Below, one piece after another: positions 54,355 to 61,863 of a DNA stretch of 64,000 nucleotides (position 1 is its first letter; each line of letters opens with the position of its first letter). Origin of the DNA: Alicyclobacillus suci (GTDB lineage: Bacteria; Bacillota; Bacilli; Alicyclobacillales; Alicyclobacillaceae); contig NZ_JAFMTW010000002.1 in NCBI RefSeq assembly GCF_017329615.1, positions 107,445-171,444 of the forward strand, read 5' to 3'. Under the pieces are notes generated by a model. That model was not told the origin of the DNA, did not search any database, and saw only the letters and a list, made by a program, of their open reading frames with translations. A program made the translations under genes and the position numbers.

Positions 54355-54522
54355 GTGGCTTGGGTATACTACCTTCGTTTGGTTTCTACCAAGTTTGAGG
54401 CCACTTGTCTCGCGGCACGAGTGGAGGAGGGGACGTTATGGGCAACCAAACGTCTCCCCCGCTACGTCGGCGTGTTTCAAACGAACAAGGGGCGATTTGG
54501 CGTCAAGGCGTTTTGGGACTGA
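54355..54522 (+). CDS. Unannotated 55-aa protein, paralogue of the 58030 gene
   Basis: GTG 54355 starts a 56-codon frame behind GGAGTGAGGAC, just after resE. The product begins MAWVYYLRLVSTKFEATCLA and ends FQTNKGRFGVKAFWD. It aligns over about 50 residues with the 58-aa product at 58030: both begin M(A/S)WVYxxRL, with K13, A16, A20, V23 and L28 conserved, and share VxV(F/Y)xTxKGx(F/Y)GV near the end. Such conservation in a small frame argues that it is expressed. Function unknown; no signal peptide or cysteine pairs. Confidence 0.65.
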   Translation: MAWVYYLRLVSTKFEATCLAARVEEGTLWATKRLPRYVGVFQTNKGRFGVKAFWD

Positions 54523-54599
54523 CGGGCATTGTGTATGGCTCGCGCCACAGCTACAACCTCACATGTGGTGTAAGGATTTTGAATGGGTGCCGCGCGACA

Positions 54600-55022
54600 T
54601 CACAATGCGCTGGTCTCTGATTGATACGTATCAGTAAGGCGCTTTCTTTGTGTCAGAAGTTCAATCAGTTTCGCCAGAAAATGGGCATCTTCTTCAGGTA
54701 GGGTACTCATCCGTTGCGCTGCTTCCAAGTAGGGGAGCGCGGATTCATTCAGGATGAAATTTTGTAACGGCAGTGGCAATTCATCAGCAGAATTGCGCAT
54801 TTTTGGTATGACGAATGTCGTTTCGTCGTCACAGAGCGCACTGAGCGGTACCCCCAGTGCGCTCGCAATTCGTTGTGCGTATTCGAGCGACGGATGCCGT
54901 TTGTCCCGCTCAATGGAAGAAATATGGGGTGTGGAGATGCCGCAACGCAGGGATAACTCCTGTTGGGACCAGTGACGGGACAGACGAATGCTTCTCATTC
55001 GCTTACCAAAGTTTTCGTTCAT
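54600..55022 (-). CDS. XRE family transcriptional regulator
   Basis: 140 aa with an N-terminal HTH (MRSIRLSRHWSQQELSLRCGISTPHISSIERDKRHPS) and a helical C-terminal half with a leucine-rich end (DAHFLAKLIELLTQR), probably for dimerisation, as in SinR/SlrR types. AGGAGG precedes the ATG. It diverges from the sirtuin-like gene, with an AT-rich region (55023-55128) between them that probably holds its operator. Confidence 0.85.
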   Translation of the reverse strand: MNENFGKRMRSIRLSRHWSQQELSLRCGISTPHISSIERDKRHPSLEYAQRIASALGVPLSALCDDETTFVIPKMRNSADELPLPLQNFILNESALPYLEAAQRMSTLPEEDAHFLAKLIELLTQRKRLTDTYQSETSAL

Positions 55023-55140
55023 GTTTTTTCCTCCTTAAATAGCAATTTACGGCGGTTAATGCAAATATATATAGGCTGTTGTTGGATGTAAATAGAATAT
55101 TTGAAATATAACTTACTATTTTGAATAGGTGTTAGCCATT

Positions 55141-55830
55141 GTGATGTATGAATTAGGTACTGCAAACACGAATGAACTGGATATTCAAGGTATGACCAAT
55201 CGTTTGAATCACAGAAATACCGTTGCGTTGACCGGTGCAGGCATCAGTGTCGCAAGTGGCCTTCCACTTGGGAATGAAGCGGTGAACGGGATACCGCTGA
55301 ATGCGTTGTTTTTACTGGATACCTGGCTACAGCGGCCAAGCCACGCGTATGATGCCTACCGCAGCATATTATCCCGTTGGCGTCAGGCTTCTCCAAACGC
55401 TGCGCATCGGGTGCTAGCTGCTCATCAGATTCGCATCATTACGCAGAATATCGACGGATTACACCGAGATGCAGGAAGCCGCGACGTTATTGAATTGCAT
55501 GGGAATCTTCGGGAACTGGTCTGTTTGACGTGTGAAAGCGTGTTTTCGAGTGATTTGGCGCTGCAGCAAAGAATCCCGTCGTGTCCGACCTGCGGCAAAC
55601 AATTGTTTCCAGGGTTTATTATGGAGGGATATCCGGTTCGACATATCGCGCGCGCGGTCGAATGGGTTGCTGCGGCGGAATATTTACTCGTCATTGGGAC
55701 GCAGTTGGCGATGGATCCGGTTCGCCGCCTGCGCGAAATCGCACGGGAACGCGGTGCGGACGTGTTTTGGGTCAGTGAGAAGGCAGAGTACTGGCTGCCC
55801 GCCTTGTTCGGAGAAGGGATCCAATCTTGA
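55141..55830 (+). CDS. Sirtuin-like NAD-dependent deacylase, degenerate
   Basis: About 229 aa of SIR2 type. NAD-binding GAGISVASGLP, TQNIDGLHRDAG, the catalytic histidine in ELHGNLRELVC, and a zinc finger CLTCESVF...CPTCG are kept. Normally GAGISxxSGIPDFR is followed by a helical module; here PDFR is replaced by PLGN and the module is reduced. Near the C-terminus the GTSxxVxP motif reads GTQLAMDP and the ribose-binding IN reads SE. It may thus have altered or lost deacylase activity. The start is unclear (GTG 55129, GTG 55141, ATG 55144). Confidence 0.8.
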   Translation: MMYELGTANTNELDIQGMTNRLNHRNTVALTGAGISVASGLPLGNEAVNGIPLNALFLLDTWLQRPSHAYDAYRSILSRWRQASPNAAHRVLAAHQIRIITQNIDGLHRDAGSRDVIELHGNLRELVCLTCESVFSSDLALQQRIPSCPTCGKQLFPGFIMEGYPVRHIARAVEWVAAAEYLLVIGTQLAMDPVRRLREIARERGADVFWVSEKAEYWLPALFGEGIQS

Positions 55831-55862
55831 ACTGAAATCGACAATTTACTCGAATTTTGTTG

Positions 55863-55886
55863 GGAAATAGGGAGAATCCTATTTCC
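55863..55886. terminator. Inverted repeat after the sirtuin gene
   Basis: GGAAATAGG-GAGAAT-CCTATTTCC, a perfect 9-bp repeat followed by T-rich TTCTGTTGCTTGCTT. It may end sirtuin transcription, but it also lies at the -35 position of the promoter at 55905, so it could be an operator. Confidence 0.5.
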
Positions 55887-55904
55887 TTCTGTTGCTTGCT
55901 TCGT

Positions 55905-55910
55905 TATAAT
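55905..55910 (+). promoter_or_regulatory. Candidate -10 element
   Basis: TATAAT 17 bp after TTTCCT (55882-55887, a poor -35). A transcript from here would begin near 55917 and meet the hairpin at 55937-55984 within 25 nt. Confidence 0.45.
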
Positions 55911-55936
55911 GGGGACAGACTTTCCCATATCCTCTT

Positions 55937-55984
55937 GCAAAAACGCCCCCTAATCTGGTTGGTTCACCACAGGGGGCGTTTTGC
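55937..55984 (+). terminator. Terminator-like hairpin before a hypothetical gene
   Basis: A 12-bp stem AAAACGCCCCCT / AGGGGGCGTTTT, with a 19-nt loop. The 3' arm ends in TTTT, so it may stop transcription from the promoter at 55905 and leave a short RNA of about 65 nt, or act as an attenuator. Confidence 0.6.
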
Positions 55985-56029
55985 ATGTAGGATGATGTGT
56001 GTGGGGATACGCGCCCGGGAGTGATACAT

Positions 56030-56398
56030 TTGTCGCATTATGCGCTGGTGCTGGAACAAAGTCGCAAGGCGAAGGCTGCGCGAAATGTCTATGATCATCT
56101 GCGTGCAAAAATAAAGGACCCAAAGCGTATCATCGCAGAGCTTCAGTTGGAAAACGCGTTGGGCGTCGAGGGCGTGCGCGTCGAGCCAGCTGATAAATAC
56201 CGCGTTTTGAATGTGCGCCTGCATGATGAACACTTGAGTCCATTTTTTCGAACGAATATGAATCTATTCCAACTGTTGATGATTGACGAACATACCGAAA
56301 TGGCCGTCTATAGAGCGGAAAAAGGCTGGTTATTCGTATTCGAGGGCCTCGCACCTGGCCCGTCGCCGTTCGGGCAAAACGGGTTCGATATGCGCTGA
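56030..56398 (+). CDS. Hypothetical protein
   Basis: Not recognised. 122 aa, soluble, basic N-terminal helix region (LVLEQSRKAKAARNVYDHLRAKIKDPKRI), no signal peptide or metal motif. TTG 56030 lies 5 bases after GGGAGTGA; the frame continues upstream to 55997. The hairpin at 55937-55984 is just before it. Confidence 0.6.
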   Translation: MSHYALVLEQSRKAKAARNVYDHLRAKIKDPKRIIAELQLENALGVEGVRVEPADKYRVLNVRLHDEHLSPFFRTNMNLFQLLMIDEHTEMAVYRAEKGWLFVFEGLAPGPSPFGQNGFDMR

Positions 56399-56419
56399 GT
56401 GCAGGCCAAACGATAAAGC

Positions 56420-57085
56420 TCATACGGCGTAGCGATTGAAAGTGCGAGCGGACCGGACGCGGGCCATAATCCGAGCAGATGTTTCGACGAGAAACAGCAA
56501 GAAAGCGACCAAAACTAGGTCCATGAAAACGGTGGAGCTTAATGCAAATGTGTCGTAGACGCCATGTGTGGCTGCTGGTATCACGTACGCCAGCCATTTC
56601 GACTTACCCTCGAATTTCGCCTTTGCGAACCAATAACCCATGATGATGGCGAACATGAGGTGTGCGGGTACAGCGGTAACGGATCGGACGATGGCCGTCA
56701 TCAGTCCCGAACTCGTGACATACATGACGTTTTCGACGGTTGCGAAGCCAAGGCCGACGGCTGCAGCGTAGACGATACAGTCCACGGGCCCGCGCACCAG
56801 TCGACTTTGATAAACTGTGCGGTCAAAAATGGATGCCTTCAAGAACTCCTCAATCATGCCTGCGACAAAAAATGCAGTAATCAGTCGGCCTTCAATTCCG
56901 CCACTCGCAAATCCGCGTGAGCCCATCATCAGGCGCTCGATGACACCTGCAGGAAAGACGATGGCGGCCCCTAGAATGAAGAGGCGGAATACTTGCCGCT
57001 TCGGTTCGGGGTGAAGTTGGTCCCGTGTGTACATGAACACGAGTAGAAGCAGTCCAGGAATTACGGCTAGCGCCACATAGAACAT
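56420..57085 (-). CDS. prsW: PrsW family intramembrane glutamic protease
   Basis: 221 aa with about seven hydrophobic segments. Conserved motifs are GMIEEFLKA (paired glutamates), GLGFATVENVMYV, PAHLMFAIIMGYWFAKAKFEG and ATHGVYDTFAL. In B. subtilis PrsW cuts the anti-sigma factor RsiW to release sigma-W; no rsiW-like gene is adjacent here, so its substrate is unknown. Confidence 0.92.
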   Translation of the reverse strand: MFYVALAVIPGLLLLVFMYTRDQLHPEPKRQVFRLFILGAAIVFPAGVIERLMMGSRGFASGGIEGRLITAFFVAGMIEEFLKASIFDRTVYQSRLVRGPVDCIVYAAAVGLGFATVENVMYVTSSGLMTAIVRSVTAVPAHLMFAIIMGYWFAKAKFEGKSKWLAYVIPAATHGVYDTFALSSTVFMDLVLVAFLLFLVETSARIMARVRSARTFNRYAV

Positions 57086-57148
57086 AAGCGTACCTCGTTT
57101 ATGGTAGATTTCTCGAACACCTATAGTGTGCGCAAGGGGGATTCGATT

Positions 57149-57964
57149 ATGTTAGCTGGAGATTTGCGTTCGCTAAATCAGGTCTTGCGGGAGCCAGTGG
57201 AATACACGTTGGAACTGGCTGAGTTGACACAGCCGCTAAACGCTTGGATTGGCGCGCGAGTACATATTGCACATACTGGGGTCAAGCGTTGTGTCGCCTG
57301 TGGCCGCCAGGTCAACAAATTGTTTCAAAACGGGTATTGTTTTCCCTGTGTCCGCAGTTTGGCGGAGTGTGACTTGTGTATCGTCAAGCCACATGAGTGC
57401 CATTTTCACTTAGGAACTTGTCGAGATGAGTCTTGGGCACAAGATCATTGTATGATTCCACATTACGTCTACTTGGCGTGGAGCAGTGGCTATAAAGTTG
57501 GCTTGACCCGTAAGGGTAGAGAACTCAAGCGCTGGATGGATCAAGGCGCTACCGAGGCGATGGTCATTGCTGAGGTCCCGACTCGCCGGATTGCCGGGGA
57601 ACTGGAAATGGAGATTGCAAAATATATGGCAGACAAGACGGATTGGCGCAAAATGCTGCGGGAGGATACCGTGCCCGATAGATCCTTAAAGGAAGTGCTG
57701 CTCGATGTCTTGGACAAGCTCAATCCGGATTATCATCAGTATTTAGTCGAAGAGAAATGGATGCCGCAGACTATCCACTACCCTCGGACGCCCGAGTTCA
57801 CGGTTAACCTCAAGTCCATGAACCTCGACAAAAGTCCAGAAGTAATGGGCACATTACGAGGCATCAAAGGACAGTATTTGCTGTTTGACGAAGGGGTGCT
57901 CAATATCAAGAAATATGCCGGTTATCATGTGGAGATTTCAGCAAACGTTCCCGTTGAGGCTTAA
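57149..57964 (+). CDS. DUF2797 domain protein
   Basis: 271 aa. Cysteine clusters CVACGRQVNKLFQNGYCFPCVRS and CDLCIVKPHECHFHLGTCRDE suggest zinc binding, followed by HYVYLAWSSGYKVGLTRKGRELKRWMDQGA, a GIY-YIG-like segment. DUF2797 proteins are found in bacteria and archaea without a known function. ATG 57149 has AAGGGGG 8 bases upstream; the frame is open to 57101. Confidence 0.85.
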   Translation: MLAGDLRSLNQVLREPVEYTLELAELTQPLNAWIGARVHIAHTGVKRCVACGRQVNKLFQNGYCFPCVRSLAECDLCIVKPHECHFHLGTCRDESWAQDHCMIPHYVYLAWSSGYKVGLTRKGRELKRWMDQGATEAMVIAEVPTRRIAGELEMEIAKYMADKTDWRKMLREDTVPDRSLKEVLLDVLDKLNPDYHQYLVEEKWMPQTIHYPRTPEFTVNLKSMNLDKSPEVMGTLRGIKGQYLLFDEGVLNIKKYAGYHVEISANVPVEA

Positions 57965-58029
57965 CCTGTGACTTGAAGCATGCGCCGCTGGTCGCCTGGG
58001 CAAACTACCCCCGCAAAGGGGGATGAAGG

Positions 58030-58206
58030 ATGTCGTGGGTATATGAGGCGCGGTTGTACGATTCAAAGTCTGTGGCATCCTATGTGGCCATGTGTGTTCG
58101 TGACGACCATCTTCTCACAGGCGCCAGCGATTTAAAGGTTCAGGTATATCGGACCAAAAAAGGAAATTATGGCGTTCGGTATCGCAAATCCGACGCTGTG
58201 GAATAG
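58030..58206 (+). CDS. Unannotated 58-aa protein, paralogue of the 54355 gene
   Basis: ATG 58030 opens a 59-codon frame after AGGGGGATGAAGG. The product begins MSWVYEARLYDSKSVASYVA and ends VYRTKKGNYGVRYRKSDAVE. It aligns with the 55-aa protein at 54355 with a single gap and about 18 identities in 50 positions. It is basic, soluble and without cysteine pairs. Function unknown. It lies alone between the DUF2797 gene and the HtrA-like gene. Confidence 0.7.
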   Translation: MSWVYEARLYDSKSVASYVAMCVRDDHLLTGASDLKVQVYRTKKGNYGVRYRKSDAVE

Positions 58207-58316
58207 GTATTGGCGGATTCCAACGGCATGCCTCACACCATGCGCGACGACGGAATACACTGTACAACGTTCAACCGGATGACAGTGTGTTGGTGGTCAT
58301 GTAGGGGGTGATGGCG

Positions 58317-59039
58317 TTGGTGAAAAAACCTCAAACGAGTGCGCGAACCAAACGTGCGTCCACCGGTACGGGACTACCGAACTTCGTAGCACTTGTTCAA
58401 CGCTATAAAAAAGCCGTAATGGGTATCGAAGTGGTTCAGACGATGCCAGTGCGCGGGTTCGGATCACGGCCGCTCTTGCCGTGGGACAGAAGCCAGCCTC
58501 GGTCAGGGCGCCCCGCGATGAATATCGGAACAGGGTTTGTCTTTCATCCGAAGGGATATATTCTTACCAACGAACACGTTGTGAGCGACGGGGATAGGAT
58601 TATGTTGCGCGTCTTTGGCAAAAAAGAGCCAGTTGAGGCCCAGGTAGTTGGCCGCAATCGCACGCACGATATCGCCGTGTTGCGCGCAGACATTCCAGTT
58701 CCGTCGCCAATTCTACGAATTGGCCAGAGCAAAGATGTGCATGTCGGCGAATGGGTGTTGGCGATTGGTTCGCCTTTGGGACTTGATAATACCGTGACCG
58801 TTGGCATTGTGAGCGCGAAAAATCGACCGCTGCAGATTGGCGACAGGGACTATCCAAACTTGATTCAAACCGATGCAGCTATCAACCGTGGGAACAGCGG
58901 CGGGCCGCTGATCAATCTGCGCGGTGAAGTGGTTGGCATGAATACGGCTGTTTCGCAGAGCTCCCAGGGAATTGGCTTCGCGATTAGCGCGGATATCCTG
59001 AAAAAAGAAGTTGACCAAATTCTGAAGCATGTCACCTAA
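58317..59039 (+). CDS. HtrA-like (S1C) serine protease without PDZ domain
   Basis: About 240 aa. The triad is clear: His in TNEHVV, Asp in HDIAVLR and Ser in NRGNSGGPLINL, with GIGFAIS at the end. Family members usually have an N-terminal membrane anchor and one or two PDZ domains; here there is only a short basic N-terminus and the gene stops after the protease domain, so it may be cytosolic. TTG 58317 is preferred (AGGGGGTGA upstream); ATG 58311 and GTG 58308 are close alternatives. Confidence 0.85.
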   Translation: MVKKPQTSARTKRASTGTGLPNFVALVQRYKKAVMGIEVVQTMPVRGFGSRPLLPWDRSQPRSGRPAMNIGTGFVFHPKGYILTNEHVVSDGDRIMLRVFGKKEPVEAQVVGRNRTHDIAVLRADIPVPSPILRIGQSKDVHVGEWVLAIGSPLGLDNTVTVGIVSAKNRPLQIGDRDYPNLIQTDAAINRGNSGGPLINLRGEVVGMNTAVSQSSQGIGFAISADILKKEVDQILKHVT

Positions 59040-59167
59040 GGCGAGCATCATCAGATAAAACGTTTCCAAATCGCTTAAGCCTTGTTCAACGATATGGTAC
59101 AGTGAGGAATGAGGCAAGCGGACGGCGAGTCCGCTACACCATCAAGTGTTTTAAAGGGGTATGTGAA

Positions 59168-59488
59168 TTGGTGGAGCGTGAAGGAATCGTTCAATACAGT
59201 GCAGACGAGTTAAAAGCGATTTTGGCTGAGGGCAGTGCTGTCGTGATCGACGTGCGTACCCCTGAGGAATATGAGGAGGGACATATTCCGGGGGTACCAT
59301 TGAAACCCATGCAAGAAGTGGGCGAGTGGATGCGGGAATTGTCACCTGACCAACGGTACGTATTTGTCTGTCGCAGTGGAGCCCGCTCGCAGCGTGTGGC
59401 TCAATTTTTAAAGGCCAATGGGTTTGAAGACGTCGCTAATTATGACGGCGGCATGCTCGCCTGGGATGGAGAGTTGTCTTCGAAATAA
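59168..59488 (+). CDS. Rhodanese-like domain protein
   Basis: A single-domain rhodanese (106 aa) with VVIDVRTPEEYEEGHIPGV and the active-site loop VCRSGARSQRVA, where the cysteine carries persulfide. TTG 59168 lies 8 bases after AAAGGGG; the frame is open to 59102, whose translation is unlike the family. A hairpin (AGCGGAC/GTCCGCT near 59118-59136) lies upstream. Its 3' end overlaps the convergent gene by 49 bases. Confidence 0.9.
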   Translation: MVEREGIVQYSADELKAILAEGSAVVIDVRTPEEYEEGHIPGVPLKPMQEVGEWMRELSPDQRYVFVCRSGARSQRVAQFLKANGFEDVANYDGGMLAWDGELSSK

Positions 59489-59817
59489 CGCCGCAGGAAA
59501 AACAATTGTCGCGGATTTGTTCGATAGCACAACTCCAACACGGCTTCGGTGCTTAGTTCATCGAGGCCTATTTTTTCGTCGATTTCAGCCGTGACATCGC
59601 GCAGCCGGACGCTGGCACCACGCTCGACAACCGCGTCGGATAGTAGTTCATCCCAAGAGTGGCGGGACACGACCCGTCGCAAGAAGTTGTGGCGGGCGCT
59701 TTCTGAGAATACTCGAAATTGGCCTGTCCGATATGTGATTAGCACACCTGCTGGTGTGAAGATGTAATCTCCTGCCTCTTCGACACTGATTTCCATAATA
59801 CGTGTGATTTCTGGCAT
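59440..59817 (-). CDS. Hypothetical protein overlapping the rhodanese gene
   Basis: Not recognised. 125 aa, soluble, acidic C-terminal half (VRLRDVTAEIDEKIGLDELSTEAVLELCYRTNPRQLF). The ATG at 59817 has a strong SD (AGGAGGG), which supports it; the frame upstream to 59991 is not needed. The last 16 codons are antisense to the rhodanese gene. Confidence 0.65.
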   Translation of the reverse strand: MPEITRIMEISVEEAGDYIFTPAGVLITYRTGQFRVFSESARHNFLRRVVSRHSWDELLSDAVVERGASVRLRDVTAEIDEKIGLDELSTEAVLELCYRTNPRQLFFLRRYFEDNSPSQASMPPS

Positions 59818-59940
59818 ATAGACCCTCCTATGAATGCTTCCACTGTACGTCATCAGGGGGGCGGTCGCAAGTAACGATAGACGCTCGCCCATCCGCTTTC
59901 TCGCGTATAGGCATACGATGGCGGGAAAGTGAGGTGCGGG

Positions 59941-60672
59941 GTGTTGAAGTATCACGATATGTTGGCTCGGCTTGGTATCGCGCACGCGCATCCGGGTGGC
60001 GGTTCAGTGTCCGAGATGTGGATGAATGCAATCAATCTCCCGGACGGGGCTCGCGTGCTCGACGTTGGTTGTGGCAACGGTGCCACGGCGTGCGCGTTGG
60101 CGCGTCGCTGGAATTGTCAAGTCACTGCGCTCGATATCCGCGCGAAGATGCTCGAAAATACGATGGTTAAGGCGCGGCGGGAAGGGGTCTCGATTCACGC
60201 CGTATTGGCGTCCGCTGAGGAACTCCCCTTTCCCGATGAATCGTTTGATTTTATTGTGTGTGAGTCGATTCTCGTTTTTGTTCGGCTGCACAAAGCGCTT
60301 TCGGAGATTCGGCGCGTCTTAAAACCGGAGGGTCAAGTCGTTGATGTGGAAATGATGACGCTGCGTCCGGTAACGCCGGAGTGGCGCGCGGAGGTACACA
60401 ATCTCTATGGTGTACAGCAGGTGTTGGATTTAGCGGGGTGGCGAGGAGCATTTCGGATGGCTGGCTTCGACTGTAAGGTATTGCGATCCGGCACAATCCA
60501 ATCCCTTCCCATCACAGATGGGCAAAGGGATGAGGGGGCAGGACAGCTAGATGCACTGCGCGACCCGCAAATCTTACAGCTGATTGAAGCGAATGGTCGT
60601 TGGATTGAGGAAAATCAGCAGACGATGGGGTATGGCGTATTTTTGTTGACCTCGCCAAGAAAGAGAACATAA
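59941..60672 (+). CDS. Class I SAM-dependent methyltransferase
   Basis: 243 aa. Motif I is VLDVGCGNGATACALARRW, followed by VTALDIRAKMLENT, the acidic LPFPDESFDFIVCESILVF and the post-II segment EIRRVLKPEGQVVDVEM. It resembles UbiE/Coq5-type small-molecule methyltransferases; the substrate is unknown. GTG 59941 or TTG 59944 follow GAGGTG. Confidence 0.85.
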   Translation: MLKYHDMLARLGIAHAHPGGGSVSEMWMNAINLPDGARVLDVGCGNGATACALARRWNCQVTALDIRAKMLENTMVKARREGVSIHAVLASAEELPFPDESFDFIVCESILVFVRLHKALSEIRRVLKPEGQVVDVEMMTLRPVTPEWRAEVHNLYGVQQVLDLAGWRGAFRMAGFDCKVLRSGTIQSLPITDGQRDEGAGQLDALRDPQILQLIEANGRWIEENQQTMGYGVFLLTSPRKRT

Positions 60673-61015
60673 AGCGGACGATTCCAGGGGATAGTATCGA
60701 CTGACACCGGAATCGGCACGCAAGCGATGATTGAGGTATGTGTTGTGCAAGTACTGTGCGAGATGACGATGATGCAGCCGGTAGGAAGGCTGGTATAGCC
60801 TTGTACAAAATGGCGAACGGATGTCGACCATCAAGTTTTATGCTGCGGAGGAACTCGTACACGATGTCGTTTCACGATGTCGCGCTGCGGATGGCAGACA
60901 CCGCAACGAGCGCGATGTCGACGCATGGCACATCCTTTTCATCGATTGCGATGCGCGAATGGGTGTTTACATGCCGGCGGCGATTAGCCGCCGGTCGATT
61001 TGTGTTAGAGGCGTA
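60673..61015. other. Gap of about 340 bases without a confident gene
   Basis: Two overlapping open frames (from 60738 and 60821) run into the convergent phosphoesterase gene, but neither has a good SD or a recognisable product. The stretch contains GATGTCG at 60820, 60863, 60876 and 60914 and a GC-rich hairpin at 60974-60994. It may be a decayed gene. Confidence 0.4.
60974..60994. terminator. GC-rich hairpin downstream of the phosphoesterase gene
   Basis: CCGGCGGC-GATTA-GCCGCCGG, a perfect 8-bp stem between convergent units. It lacks a strong T tract on either strand (TCGATTTGTGTT on the + strand). Confidence 0.4.
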
Positions 61016-61714
61016 TCAAAAATTAATCTCTCCGAGGGCGAATGGTTTGAACTGAAGATAATCAGCGCTCACCAATTGATAACGTGTACCGTTGCGTGTT
61101 CCGTTAAACGCGAATCGGTGACTTGCACCGTGTAGGTGACCGTACACGCACAATTGGACGCCGTACGATTCGAGTACCTGCGTAAACACAGTCTCTTCAC
61201 CGTCGCCGCCTGTCGGGGGATAATGTAACATGCAGACAATCGGGTGGTTGTGTTTAACGGCGTGATCGAGTGAGAGTTTCAGTCGATGAATCTCACGTTG
61301 CAAAATGTGTTCATCTTCTTCGCTAAAGTTAGGGTGGTTAGGGAGAACCCATCCGCGCGTACCCGCTATAGTTAGACCGTCCAATGGCAAACTATCATTT
61401 TGAATTGCGTACATATCTTTAAGTAAAATTCCTCGAACTTTTCCGATTCCGCTCCACCAGTAATCGTGATTGCCACGAATCATCACTTTCTTGCCTGGGA
61501 GCTCGCTTACCCACTGCAAATCTGGCGCGGCTTCGTCAAGCGTCATCGCCCATGAGATGTCGCCCGGAATCAGCACGGTGTCGCTGGGGGATATCGTCGC
61601 TGTCCAGTGCTGCTGGATTTGTTCGGTGTGGTTGGTCCATGTGTCACCAAATACGTCCATTGGTTTATTGACTGTCGTGGCAAGATGAAGGTCACCGATT
61701 GCGTATAAGGCCAT
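61016..61714 (-). CDS. Calcineurin-like metallophosphoesterase
   Basis: 232 aa with the dinuclear metal motifs in order: YAIGDLHLA (D-x-H), IPGDISWAM (GD), GNHDYWW (GNHD), MLHYPPTGGD and YGHLHGASH. The family covers nucleotidases and phosphodiesterases, so the substrate is open. The ATG at 61714 follows AGGAGGG on the minus strand. Confidence 0.9.
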   Translation of the reverse strand: MALYAIGDLHLATTVNKPMDVFGDTWTNHTEQIQQHWTATISPSDTVLIPGDISWAMTLDEAAPDLQWVSELPGKKVMIRGNHDYWWSGIGKVRGILLKDMYAIQNDSLPLDGLTIAGTRGWVLPNHPNFSEEDEHILQREIHRLKLSLDHAVKHNHPIVCMLHYPPTGGDGEETVFTQVLESYGVQLCVYGHLHGASHRFAFNGTRNGTRYQLVSADYLQFKPFALGEINF

Positions 61715-61863
61715 GTTCTGGAAGCCCTCCTCTGCGTGCCCATGATACCATGGAGAGCCACTGTTGTTCGAGTTGCATTGACAAAACAATTCGATTTCAC
61801 ACGATAGATAATGGTGTTATGGCACGCTTCGTGAGATGCTATGCGCCAAGGAGCTGGGGGACG

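Noticed and set aside
54344..54637. 97-codon frame from 54344 after resE
   Set aside because: No natural composition, and it overlaps in another frame the 55-aa gene, which has a paralogue and a better SD.
60738..61135. Two overlapping frames (from 60738 and 60821) in the gap before the phosphoesterase
   Set aside because: Neither has a good SD or motif, and both overlap the well-supported convergent gene by 40 to 120 bases.
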